A stretch of 64,000 bases of DNA from Ramlibacter agri (GTDB taxonomy: Bacteria; Pseudomonadota; Gammaproteobacteria; Burkholderiales; Burkholderiaceae_C): positions 1,054,001 through 1,118,000 of the forward strand of contig NZ_JABBFX010000003.1 in assembly GCF_012927085.1 (NCBI RefSeq). The letters run 5' to 3'. The notes below the pieces were generated by a model. That model did no database searches. It had not been told where the DNA came from and saw only the letters and a list, made by a program, of their open reading frames with translations. Of the stretch, positions 32,912 to 41,550 are shown one piece after another. A program made the position numbers and the translations under genes. The stretch's first letter is position 1; each line of letters begins with the position of its first letter.

Positions 32912-33651
32912 CCGGCAAGCCGCGCGTTGCGCTGCTGATCGACGCTGACAACTCGCCGGCGTCCAAGATCGGCCTGATCCTCAACGAGTTGTCCACGTTC
33001 GGCGAGACCAACGTGCGCCGTGCCTATGGCAACTGGAAGAAGAACGAGCTGAAGGGTTGGGAAGAGCAGCTGCACGAGCACGCCATCCGGCCCATGCAGC
33101 AGTTCGACTACAGCAAGGGCAAGAACGCCAGCGACATGGCGATGGTGATCGACGCCCTCGACCTGCTGTACACCGACAAGCCGGATGCCTTCGGCATCGT
33201 CTCGTCCGATTCGGACTTCACGCCGCTGGTGATGCACCTGCGCGCGAAGGGCGCCGCGGTGTACGGCTTCGGCGCCCGCAAGACGCCGGAGCCCTTCGTC
33301 AACGCCTGCTCCCGCTTCCTGTTCCTGGACGACCTGCGGGCGGCCGAAAGCGATGACGCGCCGGACGCCGAGCGCGCGGCCCCGCTGCGGTGGTCGAAGG
33401 CGGAACTGCAGAAGGACAAGAAGCTGGTGCAGTTGCTGCGCAATGCCGTCTACTCGGCCGAGGACGACGAAGGCTGGTCGCGCGTGCAGGCGGTGCGCCA
33501 GCAGATCGGCAACCAGGCCTCGTTCGACCACCGCAACTACGGCTATTCGACGCTGACCAAGCTGCTGGCGGCCACCGACCTGTTCGAGCTGGTCGACGAA
33601 GGGACCTCGAACGTGTCGGTGCGCGAAAAGCGGCAGCGCCGCGGGAAGTGA
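32908..33651 (+). CDS. NYN domain ribonuclease-like protein with LOTUS (OST-HTH) domain
   Basis: The 247-residue protein has an N-terminal NYN/PIN-like nuclease domain. Its acidic residues are in LLIDADNSP (near 10-14), KNASDMAMVIDALDL and VSSDSDFTPLV. The C-terminal OST-HTH/LOTUS-like domain (about 165-235) reads KKLVQLLRNAVYSAEDDEGWSRVQAVRQQI, then YGYSTLTKLLAATDLFELV. This pairing suggests an RNA-processing enzyme, with LOTUS domains known to bind RNA G-quadruplexes. It is coupled to pyrC by an ATGA overlap and to the next gene by GTGA. Confidence 0.88.
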   Translation: MTGKPRVALLIDADNSPASKIGLILNELSTFGETNVRRAYGNWKKNELKGWEEQLHEHAIRPMQQFDYSKGKNASDMAMVIDALDLLYTDKPDAFGIVSSDSDFTPLVMHLRAKGAAVYGFGARKTPEPFVNACSRFLFLDDLRAAESDDAPDAERAAPLRWSKAELQKDKKLVQLLRNAVYSAEDDEGWSRVQAVRQQIGNQASFDHRNYGYSTLTKLLAATDLFELVDEGTSNVSVREKRQRRGK

Positions 33652-34415
33652 AGCCGCTCTCCTGGGACGCTCCTTGGTACGCGCCCTGGCGCGCCCAGGG
33701 CGAACCAGTGGCGGTGGCGGTGGAATCGGGGGCGTCGCCGGCGGCCGCGCTGAACGCGATGGGGCCGGCGCCCGTGCGCTTCGTCGACCAGGACGAACTG
33801 CCGGCAGGAACTGCCTACGAGCAATTCATCTTCTCCACCGGCTGCTGCCCGGTGCGGCCCGGCCTGCACGACTTCTTCAACGGCCTCGTCTGGCGGCGCT
33901 TCCCGCAGGCCAAGCGCGCGCTGAACCGGCTGCAGGCGACCGAGATCGCGCGGGACGGCATCGGCGCGCGCCGCGGCCCGGTGCGCGACGCCATCACCGT
34001 GTTCGACGAGAACGGCGCGCTGCTGGACGCCCCGCAGCCGCTCTGGGACGCATTGGAGCAACGCGAATGGCAGCGCCTGTTCGTGGAGCTGCGGCCGCTC
34101 TGGCGCGAGGCGCGCCTGTTGATCTTCGGCCACGCGCTGCTCGAACAACTGGCGAACCCGCGCAAGGGCCTGACGGCCCACGTCTGGCGGGCGCAGTGCG
34201 CGCTCCCGGAAGACGCCGACGCCTGGCTGGCGGCGCGCTGCACCGCCGAAGCGCTGGCGGCCAAGCCCTTCACGCCGCTGCCGGTGCTGGGCGTGCCCGG
34301 CTGGTGGGCAGGAAACGAGAACTTTTCCTTTTATGATGACTCTCTCGTATTCCGTCCACGCAAGAACAAGAACCACTCCAGCGCGGAATCACCGTCCACC
34401 AGCGTGCGCACTTGA
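33648..34415 (+). CDS. DUF3025-type protein
   Basis: The 255-residue protein contains a block typical of DUF3025 proteins of beta/gammaproteobacteria: YEQFIFSTGCCPVRPGLHDFFNGLVWRRFPQAK and RDAITVFDENGALL, near residues 55-125. Function is unknown. It begins with GTG inside the stop of the NYN gene. The C-terminal 25 residues after SFYDDSLVFRP are basic and Ser/Thr-rich and encoded in more AT-rich DNA. Confidence 0.75.
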   Translation: MKPLSWDAPWYAPWRAQGEPVAVAVESGASPAAALNAMGPAPVRFVDQDELPAGTAYEQFIFSTGCCPVRPGLHDFFNGLVWRRFPQAKRALNRLQATEIARDGIGARRGPVRDAITVFDENGALLDAPQPLWDALEQREWQRLFVELRPLWREARLLIFGHALLEQLANPRKGLTAHVWRAQCALPEDADAWLAARCTAEALAAKPFTPLPVLGVPGWWAGNENFSFYDDSLVFRPRKNKNHSSAESPSTSVRT

Positions 34416-34485
34416 TATCGGCTGAGCCAGGCCCCATTTGCCGCGCGAGGGTGAACCTCTTTCCACCCTTCGGAGTCTTCAGACA

Positions 34486-35355
34486 ATGAAACGCATCGCT
34501 CTCTTCCTGGTAACCAACCTCGCGGTCGTCGTCGTCCTCGGCGTCGTGGCGAGCCTGCTGGGAGTCAACCGCTTCCTGACGGCGAACGGCCTGAACCTGG
34601 GCGCGCTGCTCGTCTTCTCGTTCATCATGGGTTTCGGCGGCGCCATCATCTCGCTGCTGCTGTCCAAGACCATCGCCAAGTGGAGCTCGGGCGTGCAGGT
34701 GATCGACGGCACCGGCAGCGCCGACGAAGCCTGGATCGTCAATACCGTGCGCCAGTTCGCCGACAAGGCCGGCATCGGCATGCCCGAAGTCGGCATCTTC
34801 CAGGGCGAGCCCAACGCCTTCGCCACCGGCGCGTTCAAGAACAGCGCGCTGGTCGCCGTCTCCACCGGCCTGCTGCAAGGCATGACGCGCGAGGAAGTCG
34901 AGGCCGTCATCGGCCACGAGGTCGCGCACATCGCCAACGGCGACATGGTCACCATGACCCTGATCCAGGGCGTGATGAACACCTTCGTGGTCTTTGCGTC
35001 GAGGGTGATCGGCTACCTGGTGGACAGCTTCCTGTCGCGCGGCGAGCAGCGCTCCGGCCCCGGCATCGGCTACTTCGTGACCACCATCGTGCTGGACATC
35101 GTGTTCGGCTTCCTGGCGGCCATCATCGTGGCCTGGTTCTCGCGCCAGCGCGAGTTCCGCGCCGACCGCGGCTCCACCCAGCTGATGGGGAACAAGCAGC
35201 CCATGATCCACGCGCTGGCCCGCCTGGGCGGCATGGTCCCCGGCGAACTGCCCAAGAGCCTGCAGGCCATGGGCATCACCTCCGGCGTCGGCAAGCTGTT
35301 CTCGACGCACCCGCCGATCGAGGAACGGATTGCGGCGCTGCAGAACGCGGCTTGA
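34486..35355 (+). CDS. htpX: Membrane protease HtpX
   Basis: The 289-residue M48 zinc metalloprotease has two N-terminal transmembrane segments (about 4-28 and 35-58), the zinc motif [13 protein letters not shown] near 140, two further hydrophobic segments, and the third zinc ligand Glu in [14 protein letters not shown]. It degrades misfolded membrane proteins. ATG 34486 gives the standard [14 protein letters not shown] start; the upstream in-frame extension is not family-like. Confidence 0.95.
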   Translation: MKRIALFLVTNLAVVVVLGVVASLLGVNRFLTANGLNLGALLVFSFIMGFGGAIISLLLSKTIAKWSSGVQVIDGTGSADEAWIVNTVRQFADKAGIGMPEVGIFQGEPNAFATGAFKNSALVAVSTGLLQGMTREEVEAVIGHEVAHIANGDMVTMTLIQGVMNTFVVFASRVIGYLVDSFLSRGEQRSGPGIGYFVTTIVLDIVFGFLAAIIVAWFSRQREFRADRGSTQLMGNKQPMIHALARLGGMVPGELPKSLQAMGITSGVGKLFSTHPPIEERIAALQNAA

Positions 35356-35373
35356 GCGACACGCGACACTTTC

Positions 35374-35398
35374 AAGGGCCGCCTTCGGGCGGCCTTTG
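35374..35398 (+). terminator. Rho-independent terminator of htpX
   Basis: A 7-bp GGCCGCC/GGCGGCC stem closed by a TTCG tetraloop is extended by A-T pairs and followed by TTTGCTTTTG. It separates htpX from rnpB. Confidence 0.85.
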
Positions 35399-35409
35399 CT
35401 TTTGCAGGG

Positions 35410-35415
35410 GATAAT
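35410..35415 (+). promoter_or_regulatory. -10 element of rnpB
   Basis: GATAAT lies 7 nt before the expected first base of the RNase P RNA. The -35 would overlap the htpX terminator and no consensus hexamer is evident there. Confidence 0.6.
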
Positions 35416-35422
35416 CCCTTCC

Positions 35423-35752
35423 GTGAAGCCCGCCAGGCCGCCGCTGGTGCAATCGCCGAAAGGCCGCACTGGAGGAACGTCCGGACTGCAAAGGGCAGCG
35501 TAGCAGGTAACACCTGTCCGCCGTGAGGCGAGGATCAGAGCAACAGAGACGAGTCCTGCATTCGAAAGGGTGTGGGGGTGAAACGGGCAATCTCTACGCG
35601 CAGCAATACCAAATAGGCCAGCGTTGATGTGGCTCCGCGGAGCTGGCGGGTAGGTAGCATCGAGCCGGTGGCGCGAGCCCCGGCCCAGAAGAATGGCGGT
35701 CACGTGTGGGCGACCACACGCACAAAATCCGGCGTATCGGCGGGCTTCACAC
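35423..35752 (+). ncRNA. rnpB: RNase P RNA (class A)
   Basis: This is the catalytic RNA that trims tRNA 5' ends. Conserved regions are in order: GAGGAACGTCCGGACT (CR I), ACAGAGACGAG (CR II/III area), AGAAGAATGGCGGTCAC and the 3' segment AATCCGGCGTATCGGCGGGC. The first and last bases pair as GTGAAGCCCGCC with GGCGGGCTTCAC, which defines the P1 helix and both ends within a few bases. No protein-coding frame fits the region. Confidence 0.95.
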
Positions 35753-35764
35753 TTATTCGAGACA

Positions 35765-35791
35765 GCTGGGTTCGGCTGCGCCGAACCCAGC
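35765..35791. repeat. Perfect 12-bp palindrome after rnpB
   Basis: GCTGGGTTCGGC, a TGC loop and the exact reverse complement form a very stable hairpin between rnpB and the convergent NUDIX-lactamase gene. It has no T-run. It resembles REP-type elements and may also stop transcription from both sides. Confidence 0.65.
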
Positions 35792-35818
35792 CTGCATGGG
35801 CAGGCGCGAACCCAGGAT

Positions 35819-37453
35819 TCAACGCGCCAGCTGCAGCGCCTCGATGCGCTGCACGTGCGCCAGCAGCGAGCGCTTCGCCACCGGCCACATCCGCGGCGGG
35901 ACGTCGGCGTAGGCGAGTTCCACCCAGTCTTCCAGCGTGCCCGTGGGGCGCTCGCGCATGGCGGCGACGATGCGCGCCTCGCGCTGCAGCCGGTGCGCCT
36001 TCAGGTGCGCGATGGCCAGCGGCGCGAAGCCCAGCACGTAGCCGTGCGCCGGCAGGATGAACTCGATGCCGTGCCGCGCGCAGGCGGCGCTCAGGGCGTC
36101 CAGCGACTCCAGGTAGGCCGTCATGTCGCCGTCCGGCGGGTCCACCACCGTGGTGCTGCCATTGAGCACGTGGTCGCCCGAGAACAGCAGCCCGTCTTCC
36201 AGCAAGACCAGGCACAGGTGGTTGGCCGCATGGCCGGGGGTGTGCATCACCTGCAGGCTGTGCGAGGCGCCGCCGCCTTCCACCTTCACCACTTCGCCAT
36301 CGGCAAGCGCGCGGTCCGGCGTGAACTCGCTGGCGGGTCGCGCCGTCGGCAGCGAAGCCAGGCCAAGGATGGGTGGCTTGCCCTTGCACAGCGCCTGCAG
36401 GGGCCGCGCGCCGGGCGAGTGGTCCGCGTGCGAATGGGTGCAGACGATGAAGCGCACGTCGCCGCCGGTGGCGCGCCAGGTGCGCTCCTGGTGCTCCGGG
36501 TCCAGCGGGCCCGGGTCGATGACGATGTAGCCGCTGTCCGGCGTGCCGACGATGTAGGTGTTGGTGCCCGGGCCGGTCATCACGCCGGGGTTGGGCGCGG
36601 TGAGGCGCGTGACGTTCTTCAGCAGCGCCACGGGCTGGTCGGTGCGCCAGTCCAGGTGGTGCACGATCTGGCCGTCGGGCGAGGTGAGGGCGAGTTCGCC
36701 ATAGGGCGACTCGTGCTCCATGTAGCGCACTTCCGCGCCCTGCAGCAGGCCGGCGCGCGGGCAGCTGGTCCACAGCGGCTTTTCGCTGGCGCAGGCGGCG
36801 AGCACCGCATCGACCGTGTCGAACTTCTGCAGCCGCTCCAGCGTGCGGATGGTCGGAAAGATGATGAAGAAGTTGCCCGCCGCATGGCGCTGCAGCGCGT
36901 CGGCGGGGCGCACCCACACCGGCTCGAACTGCTCCGCCTCGTCGGCCACCGGGCGCTGGCCTTCGGGCATGCGCGCCACCAGGAAGGGCACGTCGAAGCG
37001 GCGCGGCAGGTCGCGGTCGGTGATCCAGTGCGCGAGCAGGAAGACCTGGTCGGCGGCCAGCACGAGCCTGCGCCCGGCGCATTGCGCGGCGAAGGGCGCC
37101 TTGCGATCGAGCCCGGCGATGTCCTCGGCTGAGACCGGCCGGCCATCGGCCCGGCGGGCCAGCAGCACGCCCAGCTCCTCGAAGCTTTCGCGGATGGCGG
37201 CGATGGCTTGCGTCAGGCGCTGGTCATCCTGCGTCGGGCGGCGCGCGGCGAGGCCGTGCGCCTGCGCGTCGGCGGCGTCGATGCCGCCACCGGGGAAGAC
37301 ATAGGCGCCGGGGGCGAAGCTCGCGGTGGCGGAGCGGCGCGTCATCAGCACTTCGACGCCCTGGGGCCCGTCGCGCAGCAGCAGTACGGTGGCGGCGGGG
37401 CGCGGGACTGCGGGTTCGCGCTGAGGGTGAAGCAGCTGGCTGGCTCGTACCAT
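35819..37453 (-). CDS. NUDIX hydrolase fused to metallo-beta-lactamase fold hydrolase
   Basis: The 544-residue two-domain protein has an N-terminal NUDIX domain at about 15-245, with FPGGGIDAAD and the Nudix-box AIRESFEELGVLL. The C-terminal MBL domain (LACTB2/RNase Z-like) spans about 270-540, with THSHADHS (metal site), MHTPGHAANHLC, SGDHVLNGS and FILPAHG. In animals LACTB2-like enzymes cleave RNA; the NUDIX half would hydrolyse nucleoside-diphosphate-linked or CoA-type substrates. The ATG 37453 is preceded by TGTAAT 6 nt upstream and no ribosome site. Confidence 0.9.
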   Translation of the reverse strand: MVRASQLLHPQREPAVPRPAATVLLLRDGPQGVEVLMTRRSATASFAPGAYVFPGGGIDAADAQAHGLAARRPTQDDQRLTQAIAAIRESFEELGVLLARRADGRPVSAEDIAGLDRKAPFAAQCAGRRLVLAADQVFLLAHWITDRDLPRRFDVPFLVARMPEGQRPVADEAEQFEPVWVRPADALQRHAAGNFFIIFPTIRTLERLQKFDTVDAVLAACASEKPLWTSCPRAGLLQGAEVRYMEHESPYGELALTSPDGQIVHHLDWRTDQPVALLKNVTRLTAPNPGVMTGPGTNTYIVGTPDSGYIVIDPGPLDPEHQERTWRATGGDVRFIVCTHSHADHSPGARPLQALCKGKPPILGLASLPTARPASEFTPDRALADGEVVKVEGGGASHSLQVMHTPGHAANHLCLVLLEDGLLFSGDHVLNGSTTVVDPPDGDMTAYLESLDALSAACARHGIEFILPAHGYVLGFAPLAIAHLKAHRLQREARIVAAMRERPTGTLEDWVELAYADVPPRMWPVAKRSLLAHVQRIEALQLAR

Positions 37454-37480
37454 CGTTCGATTACAACACGGAGACCCAGC

Positions 37481-38452
37481 ATGCAACGCCGGCTTGCCCT
37501 TGCCCTTGCAGCAGCAGTCCTCGCCGCGGCCGCGGCGCCCGCCAGCCTGGCGCAGGCCTGGCCCGGCAAGCAGCCGATCCGGCTGATCGCCGTGTTCCCG
37601 CCCGGCGGCTCCGTGGACCAGGTGGCGCGCATCCTGGCGCCGCAACTGCAGCAGCAGCTGGGGCAGACCGTGATCGTGGAAAACCGGGGCGGCGCGTCCG
37701 GCACCATCGGCACGGCCTACGTGGCCAACGCGCCGGCCGATGGCTACACCTATGCGGTGGTGTTCGACACCCATGGCGTCAACCCCAGCCTCATCCCCAA
37801 CCTGCCGTACGACAGCCACAAGGACCTGGCGCCGGTGGTGCTGGTGGGCACGTCCGCCATGGTGCTGGCCACCTTCGCCGGCTCGGAGTACAAGAATTTC
37901 GGCGACGTCGTGGCCGCCGCGCGCGCGAACAAGAACGTCAGCTACGGCTCCATCGGCTCCGGCAGCCTCGGCCACCTCGCAATGGCGCTGCTGGCGAAGA
38001 ACGCGGGGCTGGAGATGACGCACGTGCCGTACAAGGGCGGCGGGCCGTTGATGCAGGACGCGATCGCGGGCCATGTGCCGCTGTCCATCGGCTCGGTGTT
38101 CGTGAGCAAGCCGCACATCGACAGCAAGCGGCTGCGCCCGCTGGCGGTGACCACCAGCAAGCGCTCGCCCGAGCTGCCGGATGTGCCGACCGTCGCCGAG
38201 AGCGGCTACCCCGGCTTCGACGCGCCGGCCTGGTGGGCGGTGCTGGCGCCGGCGAAGACGCCGCCGGAGCTCGTGCGGCGCATGAACGAGGAGTTGAACA
38301 AGGCGCTGCGGGTCCCCGACATCGCCAACAAGCTGGCCAGCCAGGGCATCGCCCTCGTCGGCGGCACGCCCGAAACGGCCCGCACCTTCATCGACCGCCA
38401 GATCGACACCTGGGCTCAGGTCGTGAAGGAGAACAACATCAAGGCCGATTAA
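37481..38452 (+). CDS. Bug/TctC-type periplasmic binding protein
   Basis: The 323-residue protein has signal peptide MQRRLALALAAAVLAAAAAPASLAQ. The Bug-family core has IRLIAVFPPGGSVDQVARILAPQL, VIVENRGGASGTIG, and VPYKGGGPLMQDAIAGHVPL. Such proteins bind carboxylates for tripartite tricarboxylate transporters, but no TctA/TctB genes are near, so it is an orphan, as most Bug proteins in this group are. It diverges from the NUDIX fusion gene with only 27 nt between starts. Confidence 0.92.
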   Translation: MQRRLALALAAAVLAAAAAPASLAQAWPGKQPIRLIAVFPPGGSVDQVARILAPQLQQQLGQTVIVENRGGASGTIGTAYVANAPADGYTYAVVFDTHGVNPSLIPNLPYDSHKDLAPVVLVGTSAMVLATFAGSEYKNFGDVVAAARANKNVSYGSIGSGSLGHLAMALLAKNAGLEMTHVPYKGGGPLMQDAIAGHVPLSIGSVFVSKPHIDSKRLRPLAVTTSKRSPELPDVPTVAESGYPGFDAPAWWAVLAPAKTPPELVRRMNEELNKALRVPDIANKLASQGIALVGGTPETARTFIDRQIDTWAQVVKENNIKAD

Positions 38453-38988
38453 GCCTCGGGAGCTACCCCCAGCGCCACCAGGAAGCGCGCGACCATGTTG
38501 TAGGTGGCGATCGCCGCGGTGATCTCCACCAGTTCCGTCGTGTCGAAGCGTGCCTGCAGCTGCGCGAACAGGCCCTCGTCGACCTTCACGTCGCGCGTCA
38601 TCTGCGCGGCATAGCGCACGACCAGGGCCTCGTCGCCCGCCAGGCCTGCCACCGCGGCGCCGGGCGGCGCCTTCACGAAGGCCTGCAGCGCGTCCAGTTC
38701 GGCCTGCGCGCCGCCGGCGGCCAGGAAATCAGGCGCGTGGTGGTGGTACTCGTAGTGGGCGCCGGTGATCAGGGCCACGGTGCAGATGCCCAGCTCGCGC
38801 AGCTTGCGGCTGGCGCCCAGGCCGGTGCGCACGGCGCCCAGGTAGGTGTTCCAGCCGCGGGCCAGCGGCTCGCTCCAGAGCAGGGCCTTGTCCAGGTTGA
38901 TCAGGGTGCCGCCACGGCGGGCCAGGATGGCCTGCACCAGGTCCTGCGGCTGCGGCTTGTTCTCGGGGGTCCAGTCGGGAATGCGCAT
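38449..38988 (-). CDS. Carboxymuconolactone decarboxylase / AhpD-like protein
   Basis: The 179-residue all-helical protein has the CMD motif region RKLRELGICTVALITGAHYEYHHHAP (about 72-97). The AhpD redox pair CxxC is absent and replaced by a His-rich stretch, so it should be of the decarboxylase-like branch and not a peroxidase. ATG 38988 is the family start. Its 3' end overlaps that of the Bug gene by 4 bp. Confidence 0.82.
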   Translation of the reverse strand: MRIPDWTPENKPQPQDLVQAILARRGGTLINLDKALLWSEPLARGWNTYLGAVRTGLGASRKLRELGICTVALITGAHYEYHHHAPDFLAAGGAQAELDALQAFVKAPPGAAVAGLAGDEALVVRYAAQMTRDVKVDEGLFAQLQARFDTTELVEITAAIATYNMVARFLVALGVAPEA

Positions 38989-39037
38989 GTGTCTTTCCGG
39001 TTGCGAGCCCGGAGCATAAAGCGCCGATAATCCGGCC

Positions 39038-39910
39038 ATGCGCATCCGCTTCACCAAGATGCAGGGCGCGGGCAACGATTTCGTGGTGCTGGACGAAACC
39101 CGCCAGCGCCTCGACCTCAGCGCCGCGCAGTACCGGCAGCTGGCCGACCGCCACTTCGGCGTCGGCGCCGACCAGATCCTCTCCGTCCGGCCCGCTCCCG
39201 CCCCCGGCATCGATTTCGAATACGTCATCCACAACGCCGACGGCGGCGAGGTGGAACAGTGCGGCAATGGCGCGCGCTGCTTCGCCCGCTTCGTCGTCGA
39301 CAAGGGCCTCGCCGGCGCCAGGCGCAGCATCAAGGTCAAGACGCTCTCCGGCGTGATCGAGCCGCGCCTGAACGAGGACGGCCGCATCACCGTGGACATG
39401 GGCCCGCCCGTGTTCGAGCTGGCCGACATCCCCTTCGACGCCGCGGGCCTCAGCCCGCATCCCTTCGGCGGCTGGCAGCAGTGGCACATCGCGCTGGGCA
39501 CGCACGCCGAATACGCGCTGGTGCACATCGCCGTGCTGTCCATGGGCAACCCGCACGCGGTGCAGCTGGTGGACGACGTCGACGCGGCGCCGGTCGCCAA
39601 GGTTGGCCCCCTGGTCGAGAACCACAACCGCTTCCCCAAGCGCGTCAACGCCGGCTTCATGCAGGTGGTGGACCGCGGCCGCATCAAGCTGCGGGTGTGG
39701 GAGCGTGGCGCCGGCGAAACGCTGGCGTGCGGAACCGGCGCCTGTGCCGCCGTGGTGGCGGGCATCCGCCTCGGGAAGCTGGATCATCGGGTGGACGTGG
39801 AAACGCGGGGCGGCCTGCTCACCATCGAATGGGCCGGCGGCGCCGCGCCCGTCTACATGACCGGCCCGGCGGTGACGGTGTTCGAAGGCGAAATGGAACT
39901 GCAGGAATGA
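39038..39910 (+). CDS. dapF: Diaminopimelate epimerase
   Basis: The 290-residue enzyme converts LL- to meso-diaminopimelate for lysine and peptidoglycan. Both catalytic cysteines are present, in [16 protein letters not shown] (Cys about 76) and [14 protein letters not shown] (Cys about 231). The N-terminus [12 protein letters not shown] is typical. GATAAT ends 6 nt before the ATG and no ribosome site is visible. It supplies the meso-DAP used by murE at 54.5 kb. Confidence 0.96.
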   Translation: MRIRFTKMQGAGNDFVVLDETRQRLDLSAAQYRQLADRHFGVGADQILSVRPAPAPGIDFEYVIHNADGGEVEQCGNGARCFARFVVDKGLAGARRSIKVKTLSGVIEPRLNEDGRITVDMGPPVFELADIPFDAAGLSPHPFGGWQQWHIALGTHAEYALVHIAVLSMGNPHAVQLVDDVDAAPVAKVGPLVENHNRFPKRVNAGFMQVVDRGRIKLRVWERGAGETLACGTGACAAVVAGIRLGKLDHRVDVETRGGLLTIEWAGGAAPVYMTGPAVTVFEGEMELQE

Positions 39911-40608
39911 CGACGACGGGGACCAACCAGATGCATCCGATCACGGAAGACGACATCGCCAACTACCTGGCGAACAGCCCGGATTTCTTCGCCCGGCACG
40001 CGCAGCTGCTGGCGTCGGTGCAGCTGACCAGCCCGCACGGCAACCGCGCCGTCAGCCTGCAGGAGCGGCAGGCCGAGATGCTGCGCGAGAAGATCAAGGC
40101 GCTGGAGCACCGCATCATGGAGATGGTGCGGCACGGCAACGAGAACATGGTGATCAGCGAGCGCATCCAGCGCTGGGCGCGCAACCTGCTGCTGGTGCAG
40201 TCCTCGCGCGCGCTGCCGGCCACGCTGGTGACGGAGCTGCAGGCGCAGTTCATGGTGCCGCGGGTGGCGCTGAAGGTGTGGGACGTCGACGAGCGCTACG
40301 CCCAGGAGCCGTTCGCGCAGGGCGTGAGCGAGGACGCCAAGACCTTCGCTTCCTCGCTGACGCAGCCCTATTGCGGCGTGAACAGCGGCATCGAGGCCGC
40401 CGGCTGGCTGGACGAGCCGGCCACCGTGCTGTCCCTCGCGCTGATCCCGCTGCGTCCCGGCCCGCTCGCGGGCACCGCCAAGGCCTTCGGCATGCTGGTG
40501 CTGGGCTCGCCCGACCCGCAGCGTTACCAGGCGGGCATGGGCACCGACTTCCTCGAGCACATCGCCGAACTGGCCGCGGCGGCGCTGTCGCGTTTGCGCC
40601 CCCGCTGA
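39907..40608 (+). CDS. DUF484 family protein (GAF-like)
   Basis: The 233-residue protein starts with [29 protein letters not shown] and [14 protein letters not shown], the DUF484 signature, followed by a GAF-like domain. It lies between dapF and xerC, as in many proteobacteria. Its role is unknown. Start ATG 39907 overlaps the dapF stop (ATGA); an internal ATG at 39931 is an alternative. Confidence 0.88.
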   Translation: MTTTGTNQMHPITEDDIANYLANSPDFFARHAQLLASVQLTSPHGNRAVSLQERQAEMLREKIKALEHRIMEMVRHGNENMVISERIQRWARNLLLVQSSRALPATLVTELQAQFMVPRVALKVWDVDERYAQEPFAQGVSEDAKTFASSLTQPYCGVNSGIEAAGWLDEPATVLSLALIPLRPGPLAGTAKAFGMLVLGSPDPQRYQAGMGTDFLEHIAELAAAALSRLRPR

Positions 40609-41537
40609 TGGACGCGAGCGACACGGGCCTGGTCGAGCGCTACCTCGAGCACGTCCGCGTCGAGAAGCGGCTGGCCCAGCGGACGGTGGAGCTCTATGCG
40701 CTCGACCTGCAGAAGCTGTCCGAGAACGCCCTCAAGGCGAGCGTGCCGCTCCTGCGCGTGCAGAACGCGCACATCCGGCGCTGGGTGGCGCAGATGCATG
40801 GGGCCGGACGCAGCGGCCGCGGCATCGCGCTGATCCTTTCCGGCTGGCGCGGCTTCTACGCCTGGCTGGGCCGCGAGGGCCTGGTCACCAGCAACCCCGT
40901 GCAGGACGTGCGCCCCCCCAAAGCGCCCAAGCCGCTGCCCAAGGCACTGAGCGTCGACGACGCCGTGCAGCTGGCCGAATTCACCCACGATGACGGCGAC
41001 CCGTGGGTCGAAGCCCGCGATGCGGCCATCGTCGAACTGCTCTATGGCTGCGGCCTGCGCGTGGGCGAGCTGGTCGGCCTGGACGCGCAGGCCAGCAATG
41101 CGGCCAAGGGCTGGGTCGACCTGGATGCCGGCGAGGCCCACGTACTGGGTAAAGGCAGCAAGCGGCGCAGCGTGCCGGTGGGCGCGAAGGCGCTGGAGGC
41201 CTTGCGCCACTGGCTGGCCGTACGCGCGCTGGCGCCGAATGCGGGGGCCGCAGCGCTTTTCACGGGCAAGCAGGGCGGTCGCCTGAGCGCGCAATCGGTG
41301 TGGGCACGCCTCAAGGTGCGCAGCCTGCAGGCCGGCCTGGCGACGCCGGTGCACCCGCACATGCTGCGGCACTCCTTTGCCAGCCACGTGCTGCAATCCA
41401 GCGGCGACCTGCGCGCGGTGCAGGAGCTGCTGGGCCACGCGAACATCGGCACCACGCAGGTCTATACCCGGCTGGACTTCCAGCACCTGGCCAAGGCCTA
41501 CGACGCGGCGCATCCGCGGGCCTTGCGGAAGAAATAA
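40608..41537 (+). CDS. xerC: Site-specific recombinase XerC
   Basis: The 309-residue tyrosine recombinase resolves chromosome dimers at dif with XerD. Catalytic residues are Arg in YGCGLRVGEL, Lys in VLGKGSKRRSVPV, HMLRHSFASH (His and Arg), LLGHANIGTTQ (His) and Tyr in QVYTRLD. The start ATG shares a base with the DUF484 stop (TGATG). The dapF-DUF484-xerC order supports XerC over other integrases. Confidence 0.95.
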   Translation: MDASDTGLVERYLEHVRVEKRLAQRTVELYALDLQKLSENALKASVPLLRVQNAHIRRWVAQMHGAGRSGRGIALILSGWRGFYAWLGREGLVTSNPVQDVRPPKAPKPLPKALSVDDAVQLAEFTHDDGDPWVEARDAAIVELLYGCGLRVGELVGLDAQASNAAKGWVDLDAGEAHVLGKGSKRRSVPVGAKALEALRHWLAVRALAPNAGAAALFTGKQGGRLSAQSVWARLKVRSLQAGLATPVHPHMLRHSFASHVLQSSGDLRAVQELLGHANIGTTQVYTRLDFQHLAKAYDAAHPRALRKK

Positions 41538-41550
41538 AGCTGTTCTGACT

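Noticed and set aside
41538..41550. Terminator between xerC and the GGDEF gene
   Set aside because: The gap is only 13 bp and has no stem-loop.
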